From Clostridia bacterium (lineage in GTDB: Bacteria; Bacillota; Clostridia; Oscillospirales; CAG-272), in NCBI GenBank assembly GCA_017456005.1, contig JAFTLJ010000096.1, positions 1 through 64,000 on the forward strand: a stretch of 64,000 nucleotides of DNA, in the 5' to 3' direction. Both the position numbers and the translations under genes were made by a program. How positions within the stretch are numbered: position 1 is the first letter of the stretch; every line of letters begins with the position of its first letter. The notes below the pieces were generated by a model that searched no databases, was not told the origin of the DNA, and worked only from the letters and a program-made list of their open reading frames with translations. Below, piece by piece: positions 46,443 through 54,964 of this stretch.

Positions 46443-47714
46443 ATGAATCAAAACGAAAACAAAAACGAAAAATCCACATTTGGTGGGGAAGCCTACGCTC
46501 CGCCCCAAAAGGCGCCGAAGCAGCCGAGAACGGTTTCTTTGCCTATGACGATAGTGCTCGTGCTTTTGGCGGTGCTTATAACGTTCCAAACGACTTATGT
46601 GGTGTTGACTGTTAAACATACTCTTGAGCTTACAAAGACAAAAGCTACCGTCGGCAATTTCAGCGTGCTGATGGAAGCAATGGGATATTACGACGAAAAT
46701 TATCTTTACGAAATAGACGAAGACACGCTTATAGACCATATGCTTTCCGCTTTCAGCGGTCAGGATAAATACTCTACGTATTATACCCGTGAAGAGTTTA
46801 TGGAAATGATAGCCTCCGGCAACGGCAACGCAAAGGGTGTGGGTGTGTACGTTTCCGGTACGACCACGTCTATTGTGATAACTTACGTTATGGGCGGTTC
46901 TCCTGCGGAAGCGGCAGGGCTTCGTATAAACGACGAGATACTTGCTGTAGACGGTGCGTACGTTTCCCAGATCGGGTATACGGAAGCGGTGGCGCGCGTT
47001 GCCGGTGAGGCCGGCACGAGCGTTGTTCTAACTATACTTCGCGATGGCAAGGAAATGAACGTTTCCGTTACGCGCGGCGAATATACACCGGAAACGGTTA
47101 TATACTCGGAAATGACGAAAAACGGCGAAAAAGTTGGCTATATACGCATTATTCAGTTCGATAAAATTACCGATTCACAATTTAAAACGGCGATGGAAAC
47201 GCTGGGTAAAAATGGGTGTGAAAAATTTATTTTCGACCTGCGCGATAACCCGGGCGGTAACCTTGACGCCATCATAGAAATACTCGATTACCTTTTGCCG
47301 GAAGGACCCATAGTTCACATTTTGGATAAGGATATGAACGTGCTCGAAACGCACAAGTCCGATAAAAACGAGGTGGATGCAGAAATGGTGGTGCTCACAA
47401 ACGGCAACACGGCATCTGCCGCAGAGCTTTTCACCTCTGCTCTGCGCGATTATAAAAAGGCAACGCTCGTAGGTACGAAAACTTACGGTAAGGGCTGCGG
47501 TCAGACACCGTATATGCTTTCCAACGGGGGCGTGCTCTATATAACGGCTTTCTTCTACAACCCACCCTTCGGCGAAAACTATGACGGCAAGGGGATAGAG
47601 CCGAATATAACCAAAGAACTGCCCACAGAATACAAAAACAAAAACCTATTTATGCTGCCGCAGGAAAAAGATACACAGCTTGAAGCTGCCCTGACGGCTA
47701 TTACAAATAAATAA
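46443..47714 (+). CDS. S41 family C-terminal processing protease (CtpA-like)
   Basis: A 423-residue membrane-anchored serine protease. One N-terminal signal anchor (about 33-56), a short helical cap, the PDZ domain (about 125-210, with GSPAEAAGLRINDEILAVDG), then the S41 catalytic core. The Ser/Lys dyad is visible as GNTASAAEL (Ser325) and GTKTYGKG (Lys350), after FDLRDNPGGNLD. It acts outside the membrane, cleaving C-terminal tails. GAGG precedes the ATG. In sporulating relatives a similar protease (CtpB) cuts SpoIVFA; a role there is inference only. Confidence 0.93.
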   Translation: MNQNENKNEKSTFGGEAYAPPQKAPKQPRTVSLPMTIVLVLLAVLITFQTTYVVLTVKHTLELTKTKATVGNFSVLMEAMGYYDENYLYEIDEDTLIDHMLSAFSGQDKYSTYYTREEFMEMIASGNGNAKGVGVYVSGTTTSIVITYVMGGSPAEAAGLRINDEILAVDGAYVSQIGYTEAVARVAGEAGTSVVLTILRDGKEMNVSVTRGEYTPETVIYSEMTKNGEKVGYIRIIQFDKITDSQFKTAMETLGKNGCEKFIFDLRDNPGGNLDAIIEILDYLLPEGPIVHILDKDMNVLETHKSDKNEVDAEMVVLTNGNTASAAELFTSALRDYKKATLVGTKTYGKGCGQTPYMLSNGGVLYITAFFYNPPFGENYDGKGIEPNITKELPTEYKNKNLFMLPQEKDTQLEAALTAITNK

Positions 47715-47739
47715 AAACTACTAAGGAGATTTTAGAATT

Positions 47740-48225
47740 ATGGCAAAACAGATTACATCCGTAACAGAAGCAGGCTACCAGAAGCTTAAAGAAGAACTTG
47801 ACTATTTGAAAAACGTGAAACGCCGCGAAGCCGCTGAACGTGTTGGCGAAGCTCGCTCCTACGGCGACCTTTCCGAAAACAGCGAATACGATGACGCTAA
47901 AAACGAGCAGGCTAAGGTGGAAGCCCAGATTGCCGAGCTCGAAGAAACTATTGCACACGTTAAAATCGTTAACCACGAAGATATAAATACAAACGTTGCA
48001 AACATCGGTCTTACAGTAAAGGTTCTTTATGTTGAAGACGATGATGAAGTTGAATACAGCCTCGTAGGTTCCCGTGAGGTTGATGTACTCAACAACAAAA
48101 TTTCCGATCAGTCACCCATCGGCAAAGCTATTATGGGCACAAAAGCAGGCGACAGCGTAACGGTAGATATCCCCTCCGGCAGAATCCAGCTTAAAATCCT
48201 CGAAGTTAAAAAGACAGAAAACTAA
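47740..48225 (+). CDS. greA: Transcription elongation factor GreA
   Basis: A 161-residue factor that rescues backtracked RNA polymerase by stimulating transcript cleavage. The N-terminal coiled coil with the acidic tip (RSYGDLSENSEYDDAKNEQ, carrying the catalytic Asp/Glu pair) and the C-terminal FKBP-like domain ending in VDIPSGRIQLKILEVKK are typical. AAGGAG is 9 bases upstream. It lies between the S41 protease and lysS, as in many Firmicutes. Confidence 0.97.
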   Translation: MAKQITSVTEAGYQKLKEELDYLKNVKRREAAERVGEARSYGDLSENSEYDDAKNEQAKVEAQIAELEETIAHVKIVNHEDINTNVANIGLTVKVLYVEDDDEVEYSLVGSREVDVLNNKISDQSPIGKAIMGTKAGDSVTVDIPSGRIQLKILEVKKTEN

Positions 48226-48257
48226 TATATAACCATCTATTATTCAGGAGAACTTAA

Positions 48258-49769
48258 ATGAAAGACGCAGTAAACAACGTAAACGTAACAGAAGAAATGA
48301 CCGAAGAAAAAATGAGCGAAATTCTCAAGGTTCGCCGCGATAAGCTTGCCGCGCTCAAAGAAGCGGGCAAAGACCCTTTTAAAATCGTTAAATATGACGT
48401 AACGGCAAATTCTGCAGAAATTTTCGCAAATTTCGAGGCTATGGAAGGCAAAGAAGTTTCCGTTGCGGGCAGAATGATGAGCCGCCGCGTTATGGGTAAA
48501 GCATCCTTTGCACACATTGCAGACGCTACGGGCAAAATTCAGGCATACGTAAAACGCGACGATGTTGGCACAGACGATTATGCAGACTTTAAAAAATGGG
48601 ATATCGGCGATATCATCGGTATCACGGGTACTGTTTTTAAAACACAGACAGGCGAAACTTCCATTCACGCGCACAGCGTAAAACTCCTTGCTAAATCCTT
48701 GCTCCCTCTCCCCGAAAAATTCCACGGTCTTAAAGATACAGACCTCCGCTACCGTCAGCGCTACGTTGACCTTATCGTTAACCCCGAGGTTCGCGATACG
48801 TTTGTAAAACGCTCACAGATACTCAAGGAAGTTCGCGCATACCTCGACAGCAAGGGATTTCTTGAGGTTGACACACCTATCCTCCTTCCTATTGAGATCG
48901 GCGCTTCCGCTCGCTCTTTCAAAACTCACCACAATACGCTCGATATGGATATGTACCTCCGTATAGAAACGGAGCTTTACCTCAAACGTCTTATCGTAGG
49001 CGGTATGGACAGGGTTTACGAGGTTGGCCGTATCTTCCGTAACGAGGGTATGGATACAAAGCACAACCCTGAGTTTACAACGGTTGAGCTTTACCAGGCA
49101 TTCACGGATTACCACGGCATGATGGACCTTGTTGAAGAGCTCTACAAGCAGCTGGCAGAAAAGGTTTGCGGTTCGCTCGTTATCACATACCAGGGCAAGG
49201 AAATAAACCTCGGCAACTGGGAAAGACTTACAATGGTAGAAGCAGTTAAGAAATATTCCGGCTGCGACTACAACGATTGGGCAACAGACGAAGATGCACG
49301 CGCTTGCGCAAAAGAGCACCACGTTGAAGTTCCCGAAAACGCTACAAAGGGTACGGTTCTCGCAGAGTTCTTCGATGCATTTGTTGAAGAAAAGCTTATT
49401 CAGCCTACGTTTATCTACGACTACCCTGTGGAAAACAGCCCCCTTGCAAAGCGCAAACCCGGCAATCCTGCTTTCACGGAAAGATTTGAATACTTCATCA
49501 ACGCTACAGAATTCGGCAACGCATTCAGCGAGCTCAATGACCCCATCGACCAGAAAGAACGCTTCGAAAAACAGGTTGCCGCTAAGCTTGCGGAAGACCC
49601 GAGCAGCAAGGCAGAAGTTGACTACGACTTTATCACGGCTCTCGAATATGGTATGCCCCCCACAGGCGGCCTTGGCTTTGGTATAGACAGACTTGTAATG
49701 CTTCTTACAGACTCTGCTTCCATTCGCGACGTTCTTTTGTTCCCCACTATGAAGCCTATCAATGACTAA
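48258..49769 (+). CDS. lysS: Lysyl-tRNA synthetase, class II
   Basis: A 503-residue class II synthetase. The anticodon-binding OB domain (about 60-155, SVAGRMMSRRVMGKASFAHIAD) is followed by motif 1 around ILKEVRAYLDSKGFLEVDTP, motif 2 FRNEGMDTKHNPEFTTVEL and motif 3 GLGFGIDRLVMLLT. The N-terminal helix is short and acidic. AGGAG precedes the ATG. It is the last gene of the greA-lysS unit; no lysK (class I) copy is present. Confidence 0.97.
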   Translation: MKDAVNNVNVTEEMTEEKMSEILKVRRDKLAALKEAGKDPFKIVKYDVTANSAEIFANFEAMEGKEVSVAGRMMSRRVMGKASFAHIADATGKIQAYVKRDDVGTDDYADFKKWDIGDIIGITGTVFKTQTGETSIHAHSVKLLAKSLLPLPEKFHGLKDTDLRYRQRYVDLIVNPEVRDTFVKRSQILKEVRAYLDSKGFLEVDTPILLPIEIGASARSFKTHHNTLDMDMYLRIETELYLKRLIVGGMDRVYEVGRIFRNEGMDTKHNPEFTTVELYQAFTDYHGMMDLVEELYKQLAEKVCGSLVITYQGKEINLGNWERLTMVEAVKKYSGCDYNDWATDEDARACAKEHHVEVPENATKGTVLAEFFDAFVEEKLIQPTFIYDYPVENSPLAKRKPGNPAFTERFEYFINATEFGNAFSELNDPIDQKERFEKQVAAKLAEDPSSKAEVDYDFITALEYGMPPTGGLGFGIDRLVMLLTDSASIRDVLLFPTMKPIND

Positions 49770-49887
49770 TTGGCAAAAAAATACACAATAAAGTGTTATT
49801 TTTATACTATATCGTACCATATTTTGAATTTTTTAAGTAGCTTTTTAGCGTTTACTAAAAATTTACTAAAATATAATCAAAGCAGAA

Positions 49888-49920
49888 ACAGCCCGATTCA
49901 CTTAGAATCGGGCTGTTTTT
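49888..49920. terminator. Terminator after lysS / ZIP gene
   Basis: AACAGCCCGATT/AATCGGGCTGTT stem with an 8-base loop and T5 on the plus strand. It lies between convergent genes. Confidence 0.88.
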
Positions 49921-49977
49921 GCTAAATGTGATATATAGTAGTGCGACAAGGAAAATTTTTTATTTTATAGCTCGGGA

Positions 49978-50730
49978 TTACCCCAAAAGCACGTCTGAAA
50001 CGAGCATCACGCAGAAGCCCACGAGCAGGGAGTATGTTGCGCCGCGCTCGCTGCCGTGCGCGTGAGTTTCGGGTATCATTTCATCGCTGACAACGTAGAG
50101 CATGGTGCCACCTGCAAAAGCGAGAGCGAAGGGAAGGATAGCGGAAGCAAGGCTTACAGCAAAATAGCCGATAAGCGTGCCAACTACTTCCACAAGCCCT
50201 GTTATCATAGCGCAAACAAAGGTTTTGCGCGGTGTTACGCCTGCGGCAAGCATTGGGCCTATAATTACCATCCCCTCGGGGATGTTTTGCAGCGCGATAC
50301 CGCCTGCGATGAGAAAGGCTTGCGATGTGTTTCCGGAGCCAAAGCCAACGCCTGCGGCAATACCCTCCGGCAGGTTATGTATAGCTATTGCCATGACGAA
50401 AAGCAAAACCTTGGAAAGGTTGGCATTTTTGTGGTCTTCTATGTCTGCGCCGATAAGCTTGTGCAGGTGAGGAACGAGCTTGTCGATTACGTTAAGGCAA
50501 AGTGCGCCGGCAAAAATACCGGCTACTGTTATAAGCAAGCCGAATTTGCCGCCGTATTCGATAGATGGGATTATAAGACCCAGCACCGCCGCCGCGAGCA
50601 TTACGCCTGCCGCAAAGGCAAGCACTATATCTGAAAATTTATGTGATGCTTTTTTGAAAATAAACCCTATAAGCGAGCCTATCACGGTTGCACCGCCAAC
50701 ACCAAGGGCAGTTAATAAAACGGGTGCCAT
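49978..50730 (-). CDS. ZIP family divalent metal transporter
   Basis: A 250-residue membrane protein with eight hydrophobic helices. The family metal-binding motifs are clear: HNLPEG in helix 4 and QNIPEG in helix 5, plus a histidine-bearing cytoplasmic loop (KLVPHLHKLIGADIEDHK). It resembles the ZupT/GufA branch, which imports Zn2+, Fe2+ or Mn2+. GGGAGG precedes the ATG, with its own promoter. No metal-regulator site is obvious, so the preferred metal is not known. Confidence 0.93.
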   Translation of the reverse strand: MAPVLLTALGVGGATVIGSLIGFIFKKASHKFSDIVLAFAAGVMLAAAVLGLIIPSIEYGGKFGLLITVAGIFAGALCLNVIDKLVPHLHKLIGADIEDHKNANLSKVLLFVMAIAIHNLPEGIAAGVGFGSGNTSQAFLIAGGIALQNIPEGMVIIGPMLAAGVTPRKTFVCAMITGLVEVVGTLIGYFAVSLASAILPFALAFAGGTMLYVVSDEMIPETHAHGSERGATYSLLVGFCVMLVSDVLLG

Positions 50731-50763
50731 ATAAAAATCCTCCCTGAAAGTAGGTTTTTTTCT

Positions 50764-50792
50764 ATGATAACATAATAAATGCCAAAAGTCAA
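50764..50792 (-). promoter_or_regulatory. ZIP gene promoter
   Basis: On the minus strand TTGACT, 17 bases, TATCAT. Confidence 0.7.
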
Positions 50793-50826
50793 GAATATGC
50801 AGAAGTATTTTCTTTTCGGATTATTA

Positions 50827-50855
50827 TTGAAAAACGGCAAATATTATGGTATCAT
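50827..50855 (+). promoter_or_regulatory. Promoter of the GH78-like gene
   Basis: TTGAAA, 17 bases, TATCAT, divergent from the ZIP promoter 35 bases away. Confidence 0.65.
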
Positions 50856-50882
50856 AAAGAAAAATGATTTGGGAAGTGCTTT

Positions 50883-53120
50883 ATGAACGGATATTGGATT
50901 GCTACTGTACAAAAACCTACAGAAACCGCTTTTTATAATTTTACAAAGACGTTTGTTCTTTCGCAAAAAGCCATTTCTTTCGAAATAAACGTAAGCGCAG
51001 ATACGCGCTATAAGCTTTACGTAAATGAAAATTTTGTTTGTGAAGGCCCTTGCCAGGGCGGTAAAGATACACAGTATTTTGAAAGCGCAGATGCTGTGGA
51101 ATTTTTGCACGTGGGCGAAAACACCTTGCGCATATACGTGCAACACGTTGTGGGTGATATGTTTCTTTCGGAATACCGCAGGGAACAGCCCGCGGTTTGG
51201 TTTAGCTCCACTCTAAAGCTGGAAACCGGCGAAAAAACGGAAATAGTAAGCGACAAAACATGGGCTTGCAGCGAGGATTTGGGCGCGAAAACGCACGTTT
51301 GCAAGGATATGCACATAACAATGCCGCCAAATGAAACGGTGTTTTTTGATAAAGCAGAAAAAACACATGAAATAGAGGAGCTTTATAAGCCGTGCCTCGA
51401 AACTAAATGTGTTACACGCTGGGGTGATGCACAGAAATACATGCTTGCGCCGCGCCCCATTCCTCTTTTTCATGCAGAGGAAGCTCGGGAGCTGAAGCCC
51501 GAGCGAACAGGCGAGAATTTCTTTGAATTTGATGCAGAAGAATACACCACGGCATATGTGCGTGTGCGCTTCAAAGCCCCAAAAGGCTATGCCGTGCGCA
51601 TAATATACTCCGAATGCCGCGCCTTCGAAGAGCATTACCATGATGAAGACGGCGACCTGCGTGTGCGCACGATAAAAAAGAACCGCGACGATGCAGAGGG
51701 GAAAATTTTCGGCGCTTACGACCTTCTGTACGGTGCGGGGGAAACGAGAGAGCACACGTTTTTCTGGTTCCGCGCATTCCGCTATATCCGCATTGAATGT
51801 GATGTGCCGTTCGAAGTTCAGCTTTTCACAGCGAGATACGTTTACCCTTTTACAAAATTTGCGTGCAGAGAGGGCGTGGGAAGCTTTGTCTCTAACCAAA
51901 AAATGCTTGACGATATGTGGAAAATAAGCATAAACACCGTGGAATGCTGCACGCACGAAACCTTTGTAGATTGCCCGTATTACGAGCAGGGGCAGTATTC
52001 TATGGACGGGCTTTTGGAATCGCTGTTTGCGCTTCGCCTTTCCAACGATACATCTATGCCGAAGAAATTTATAGAGGACCTTGCACGAGGGCAAAATGCA
52101 GAAGGGCTTGTGCCTGCAAAAGCGCCTTGTACCTTCGATCAGCTTATACCGACGTTTGCACTTTTTTGGGTTATGACGGTGCGCGAATACCTGAGATATA
52201 CGGCAGACGCGGAGTTTGCAAAGAAATACACGGGCACGATCGACAAAGTGCTCGAATGCTTCAATTCTTTCATAGACGAGCGTGGCTTGGTCGGTGAAAC
52301 ACACTATTGGAACTTTATAGATTGGGTGCCCGAATGGAGCAGAAACGGCTCTATAGATGAGGGCAGGACAACGCTTACCGTCTACAGCATGATCTATGCC
52401 GCGGCGCTTGTCGATGCGGCTGATATAGCTGAGAAATGCGGCAGACACGGGCTTGCGGCAGAGTACAGAGAGCGCAAGGCGGCGCTCGTTTGCGCGATAA
52501 ACGAGCATTGCTACGACGAAGAAAAGGGAATGTACACAGACGTTCCCGGCAGAAGGCTTTTCAGCCGCCACACTACGATTTGGGCGGTGCTTTCGGGTTG
52601 CGCTTACGGAATGGCGGCAAAGGTGCTTATAGAGCGCACATTCGCCTATAACGACGTGAGCCTTACCACGTTTTCTATGAACTATTTCACGTTCCGTGCG
52701 CTCGAAAAGACGGGACTTTACGAAAAATATGCACCTTCTGTTTTCGGCGGATGGAAAAAAATGCTCGATCTTAACTGCACCACTTGGTGCGAAAACCCCG
52801 ACAGCCCGAGAAGCGAATGCCACGGCTGGAGCAGCACGCCGATGTACGAAATTTCCGCGATGGTGCTCGGTGTTTACCCCACGGAGGATGGCTTTGCCAA
52901 AGCACGCATAGCCCCTGTGAGCGTACCGGAGGGCTTCCGCGCAAGCGGCAGAGTGCCGATTCCCGAAGGGTACATAGATGTCGCCGTTTCGCGTGTTGGC
53001 GAAAAAATGAGCCTTTCCGTGAATGCTTCGCGCGAAATAGAGCTTGAAATAAAGCTGCCGGGATACGAAGCCGAGAAGGCTTATACGAAAAAATACTTTG
53101 CGGAGTGTAAAATTTTATGA
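50883..53120 (+). CDS. Alpha-L-rhamnosidase-like glycoside hydrolase (GH78-type)
   Basis: A 745-residue cytoplasmic protein (no signal peptide). Beta-sandwich domains (1-330) precede an (alpha/alpha)6 catalytic domain (about 340-640), with a C-terminal beta domain. The catalytic region has TFVDCPYYEQGQYSMDGLLESL-type sequence, matching the DCPxRxE..GWxGD block of alpha-L-rhamnosidases, but the acidic positions differ: the usual RDE is replaced by YYEQG. The WCENPDSPRSECHGWSSTPMYE block is the family's second signature. It hydrolyses terminal rhamnose or a related sugar; substrate is uncertain. It overlaps the DUF951 gene by 4 bases. Confidence 0.85.
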   Translation: MNGYWIATVQKPTETAFYNFTKTFVLSQKAISFEINVSADTRYKLYVNENFVCEGPCQGGKDTQYFESADAVEFLHVGENTLRIYVQHVVGDMFLSEYRREQPAVWFSSTLKLETGEKTEIVSDKTWACSEDLGAKTHVCKDMHITMPPNETVFFDKAEKTHEIEELYKPCLETKCVTRWGDAQKYMLAPRPIPLFHAEEARELKPERTGENFFEFDAEEYTTAYVRVRFKAPKGYAVRIIYSECRAFEEHYHDEDGDLRVRTIKKNRDDAEGKIFGAYDLLYGAGETREHTFFWFRAFRYIRIECDVPFEVQLFTARYVYPFTKFACREGVGSFVSNQKMLDDMWKISINTVECCTHETFVDCPYYEQGQYSMDGLLESLFALRLSNDTSMPKKFIEDLARGQNAEGLVPAKAPCTFDQLIPTFALFWVMTVREYLRYTADAEFAKKYTGTIDKVLECFNSFIDERGLVGETHYWNFIDWVPEWSRNGSIDEGRTTLTVYSMIYAAALVDAADIAEKCGRHGLAAEYRERKAALVCAINEHCYDEEKGMYTDVPGRRLFSRHTTIWAVLSGCAYGMAAKVLIERTFAYNDVSLTTFSMNYFTFRALEKTGLYEKYAPSVFGGWKKMLDLNCTTWCENPDSPRSECHGWSSTPMYEISAMVLGVYPTEDGFAKARIAPVSVPEGFRASGRVPIPEGYIDVAVSRVGEKMSLSVNASREIELEIKLPGYEAEKAYTKKYFAECKIL

Positions 53121-53305
53121 ATATTATAAAATTCAACGTGGGCGACACGCTGGAAATGAAAAAGCCGCACCCCTGCGGCGGGCAGAAATTTTTGGTGCTT
53201 CGCACCGGTTCCGATATACGTGTGAAGTGCTTGACGTGCGAAAGAGATATGACTTTGCCGCGTGTGAAGCTTGAAAAGAACATAAAGCGCGTTTTTAATG
53301 AATAA
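53117..53305 (+). CDS. DUF951 family protein
   Basis: A 62-residue protein with the DUF951 pattern: FNVGDTLEMKKPHPCGGQ, then RTGSDIRVKCLTCERDMTLPRVKLEK. The three Cys (CGG, CLTC) suggest a small zinc-ribbon; in many Firmicutes this gene sits near the replication-associated ychF or parB genes, function unknown. It overlaps the GH78-like gene by 4 bases (ATGA), so it is translationally coupled. Confidence 0.93.
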   Translation: MNIIKFNVGDTLEMKKPHPCGGQKFLVLRTGSDIRVKCLTCERDMTLPRVKLEKNIKRVFNE

Positions 53306-53383
53306 ATGCGACGATTTTTAACCGTGTAATTTGTGAAAATTGTATAAATTTACTAATTTTCCTTAAATTGTTCGTGAATACTC

Positions 53384-53412
53384 TTGAAAAATTCACAAAA
53401 AAAGTGTATTAT
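53384..53412 (+). promoter_or_regulatory. Promoter of the structured leader
   Basis: TTGAAA, 17 bases, TATTAT; transcription should begin near 53419, at the start of the folded leader. Confidence 0.75.
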
Positions 53413-53418
53413 ATTAGT

Positions 53419-53506
53419 AAGAAGAAGGCAGACCGAAAAAAACGGACGGCTTGCGACGGAAGAGCCGTGTTGCCTCTGATTTGTCCGTCGAGAAAGTTGG
53501 CTAAGT
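53419..53506 (+). ncRNA. Structured 5' leader with a predicted pseudoknot
   Basis: The 88-base leader is GC-richer than its surroundings. A stem 53426-53431/53470-53475 encloses a hairpin 53446-53451/53463-53468 (ACGGCT/AGCCGT). Its loop contains CGACGGA (53454-53460), exactly complementary to TCCGTCG at 53484-53490 just before the start codon. These together form an H-type pseudoknot that would cover the ribosome-entry region. I compared it by eye with preQ1, guanidine-III, fluoride, ZTP and glnA motifs and recognise none of them. Confidence 0.45.
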
Positions 53507-53914
53507 ATGCTTAAAATGATCGTTGGTGTAAAAGGCACCGGTAAAACAAAAACACTTATTTCCATGGTAAACGCTGCAACCGAGCTTTCCGCAGGTTCTG
53601 TTGTTTGCCTTGAAAAGGGCACAAACCTTCGCTTTAACGTTAAATATCAGGCAAGACTTATTAACGTTGACGAATACGCTCTCGCTGATGCACAATCTCT
53701 CTACGGTTTTATCGCAGGTGTATATGCATCCAACCAGGATATAACACATATTTTTGTTGACGGAACATACAGAATCTGCAACAAAAATATTGCTGAATTT
53801 GAAAAATTTGTTCTTGAATCTGCTAAATTGGCAGAAGAAGCTGACATTAACATTGTTATGACGGTTTCCATGCCTCTTGAAGAAATTCCCGAGAGCATTA
53901 AAAAATATATGTAA
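53507..53914 (+). CDS. P-loop nucleotide-binding protein of unknown role
   Basis: A 135-residue protein beginning MLKMIVGVKGTGKTKTL: a complete Walker A motif at 7-14. A Walker-B-like strand THIFVDG lies near residues 83-89. The rest is helical. Similar short proteins are sometimes annotated as ATP-binding or PilT-like, but it lacks the other PilT motifs. No clear ribosome binding site precedes the ATG, which is itself next to the leader pseudoknot, so translation may be regulated by that fold. Single-gene unit ending in a hairpin. Confidence 0.8.
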   Translation: MLKMIVGVKGTGKTKTLISMVNAATELSAGSVVCLEKGTNLRFNVKYQARLINVDEYALADAQSLYGFIAGVYASNQDITHIFVDGTYRICNKNIAEFEKFVLESAKLAEEADINIVMTVSMPLEEIPESIKKYM

Positions 53915-53942
53915 TTTTTAAAAAAGTTATATCCGAAATTTA

Positions 53943-53973
53943 AGCGGCGGTGCAGTTTGCTCTGCCGCTTTTT
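53943..53973 (+). terminator. Terminator of the P-loop gene
   Basis: AGCGGC/GCCGCT stem followed by TTTTTCC, 29 bases after the stop. Confidence 0.8.
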
Positions 53974-54033
53974 CCTGTGTAGGGAAGAGAGCAACAAAAA
54001 AACAGGCTTGACGCCTGCACATCCTAATATAAT

Positions 54034-54080
54034 AGAAATAACCCTTGATTACTCTTTCACCGTAACCAAGGGTTATTTCT
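54034..54080. other. 14-bp perfect hairpin in the gene-free region
   Basis: AGAAATAACCCTTG pairs perfectly with CAAGGGTTATTTCT across a 19-base loop. On the minus strand it lies at the downstream end of the repeat-array transcript, so it may terminate or cap it. Confidence 0.45.
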
Positions 54081-54300
54081 GTTCACTCTTGAAGTCTAAT
54101 TTCATATTTTCCTCTCTTTCTATGTATTGCCTGCTGTAAAATCTTTTTGGGAAACTTTTTTCACATTGCTTAAGTTGCTGTTTTTTTGATTAAAATTTTT
54201 TGCTTTAAGATATTACCTTTTAGCAACCCCACAACTAAAACGCTTTATCTTTTGGCTTTAGATTTTAATCTTTTGTGTGAGTTTACTTTGAGTTGAAGCA

Positions 54301-54610
54301 TCAGGTTTTCATTGGAGTATACCTCTTCTTAAAAATTTATTTTTAGAAAAGAACTTAGGTTTTCATTGGAGTGTACCTCTTTTTAGAATTTGGTTTGGAA
54401 AAAATTCAGATTCTCATTGGAGTATACCTCATATAGAATTTCCGTTTTTTGTGTGAGTTTTTTGATAAAGATAGAAGTTAAATGTTGGAATGCACCTCTT
54501 TCATTTAAGGCTTATTCTTTTGATAAAAACTAAACCGGAATTTTGGAATGCACCTCTTCCATAGAATATAAAATTGATTTTCATTTGATTGGTACGTACC
54601 TGTTATAAGA
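54301..54610 (-). repeat. Degenerate tandem repeat array, minus-strand transcribed
   Basis: Six copies of a 15-base core, read on plus as ATTGGAGTATACCTC and variants, start at 54311, 54365, 54416, 54484, 54542 and 54588; start-to-start spacing 54, 51, 68, 58 and 46. The first three copies agree at 13-15 positions, the others are more diverged. A second shared word, TTTTGTGTGAGTTT, recurs at 54271 and 54448. There are no protein-coding frames. On the minus strand the array lies directly behind a consensus promoter. It is not a CRISPR array, because both repeats and intervals vary. Confidence 0.55.
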
Positions 54611-54676
54611 TTGAGCGCTCTTATAATTTTAAAGAATTTTGAGTTCACTTGTGTGTTACTCTTTCTTTGTGATTTT

Positions 54677-54705
54677 ATTATAGCATATATTTTTTGCGTT
54701 TTCAA
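54677..54705 (-). promoter_or_regulatory. Minus-strand promoter reading into the repeat array
   Basis: On the minus strand TTGAAA, exactly 17 bases, TATAAT. Predicted start near 54669, about 65 bases before the first repeat core. Confidence 0.7.
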
Positions 54706-54779
54706 TTGACAAATTATAAGAATTGCACAATATTTTTTTGTATAATAGGGAGAACTTTGTGCAGTATTATAAATTATGC

Positions 54780-54848
54780 TTTACAAATACACATTGGATA
54801 TGATATAATATTCTTGTAGCGCGGGTTTTGTGTGCCCGTGCTTTTTTT
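54780..54848 (+). promoter_or_regulatory. Promoter followed at once by a terminator hairpin
   Basis: TTTACA, 18 bases, TATAAT (54804-54809). A GCGCGGG/CCCGTGC stem (54819-54841) and a T7 tract follow immediately. The predicted transcript would be only about 35 bases, so this is either an attenuator upstream of the Cys-rich gene or the terminator of an RNA from the AT-rich region to the left. Confidence 0.5.
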
Positions 54849-54896
54849 ATTTTTGCGCAGTATTCAAAAAACTTGTGTCAATAAAACATTTTTCGC

Positions 54897-54904
54897 CATA
54901 AAAT
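54897..54904 (+). promoter_or_regulatory. Possible sporulation-type -10 box
   Basis: CATAAAAT matches the -10 consensus of sigma-E/sigma-K (CATAnnnTA or CATACAAT-like), with an ATA 13 bases before it. It lies 60 bases upstream of the Cys-rich gene. A weak, short match. Confidence 0.3.
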
Positions 54905-54964
54905 ACGGTAGGAGAAGAAGCTCGGCAAGGGCTTTTCTCAATTACTTTTGGAGGAAGATGTTTT

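Noticed and set aside
51213-52823. 536-codon open frame antisense to the GH78-like gene
   Set aside because: Shadow frame without ribosome site or recognisable protein family.
53419-53506. Known riboswitch (guanidine-III, preQ1, glnA, fluoride, ZTP)
   Set aside because: The conserved letters of those families are missing although the pseudoknot topology is similar; not assigned.
54301-54610. CRISPR array
   Set aside because: Repeat cores are only 15 bases, differ from copy to copy, and intervals range from 46 to 68 bases; no cas gene lies near. The region is kept as a degenerate repeat array instead.
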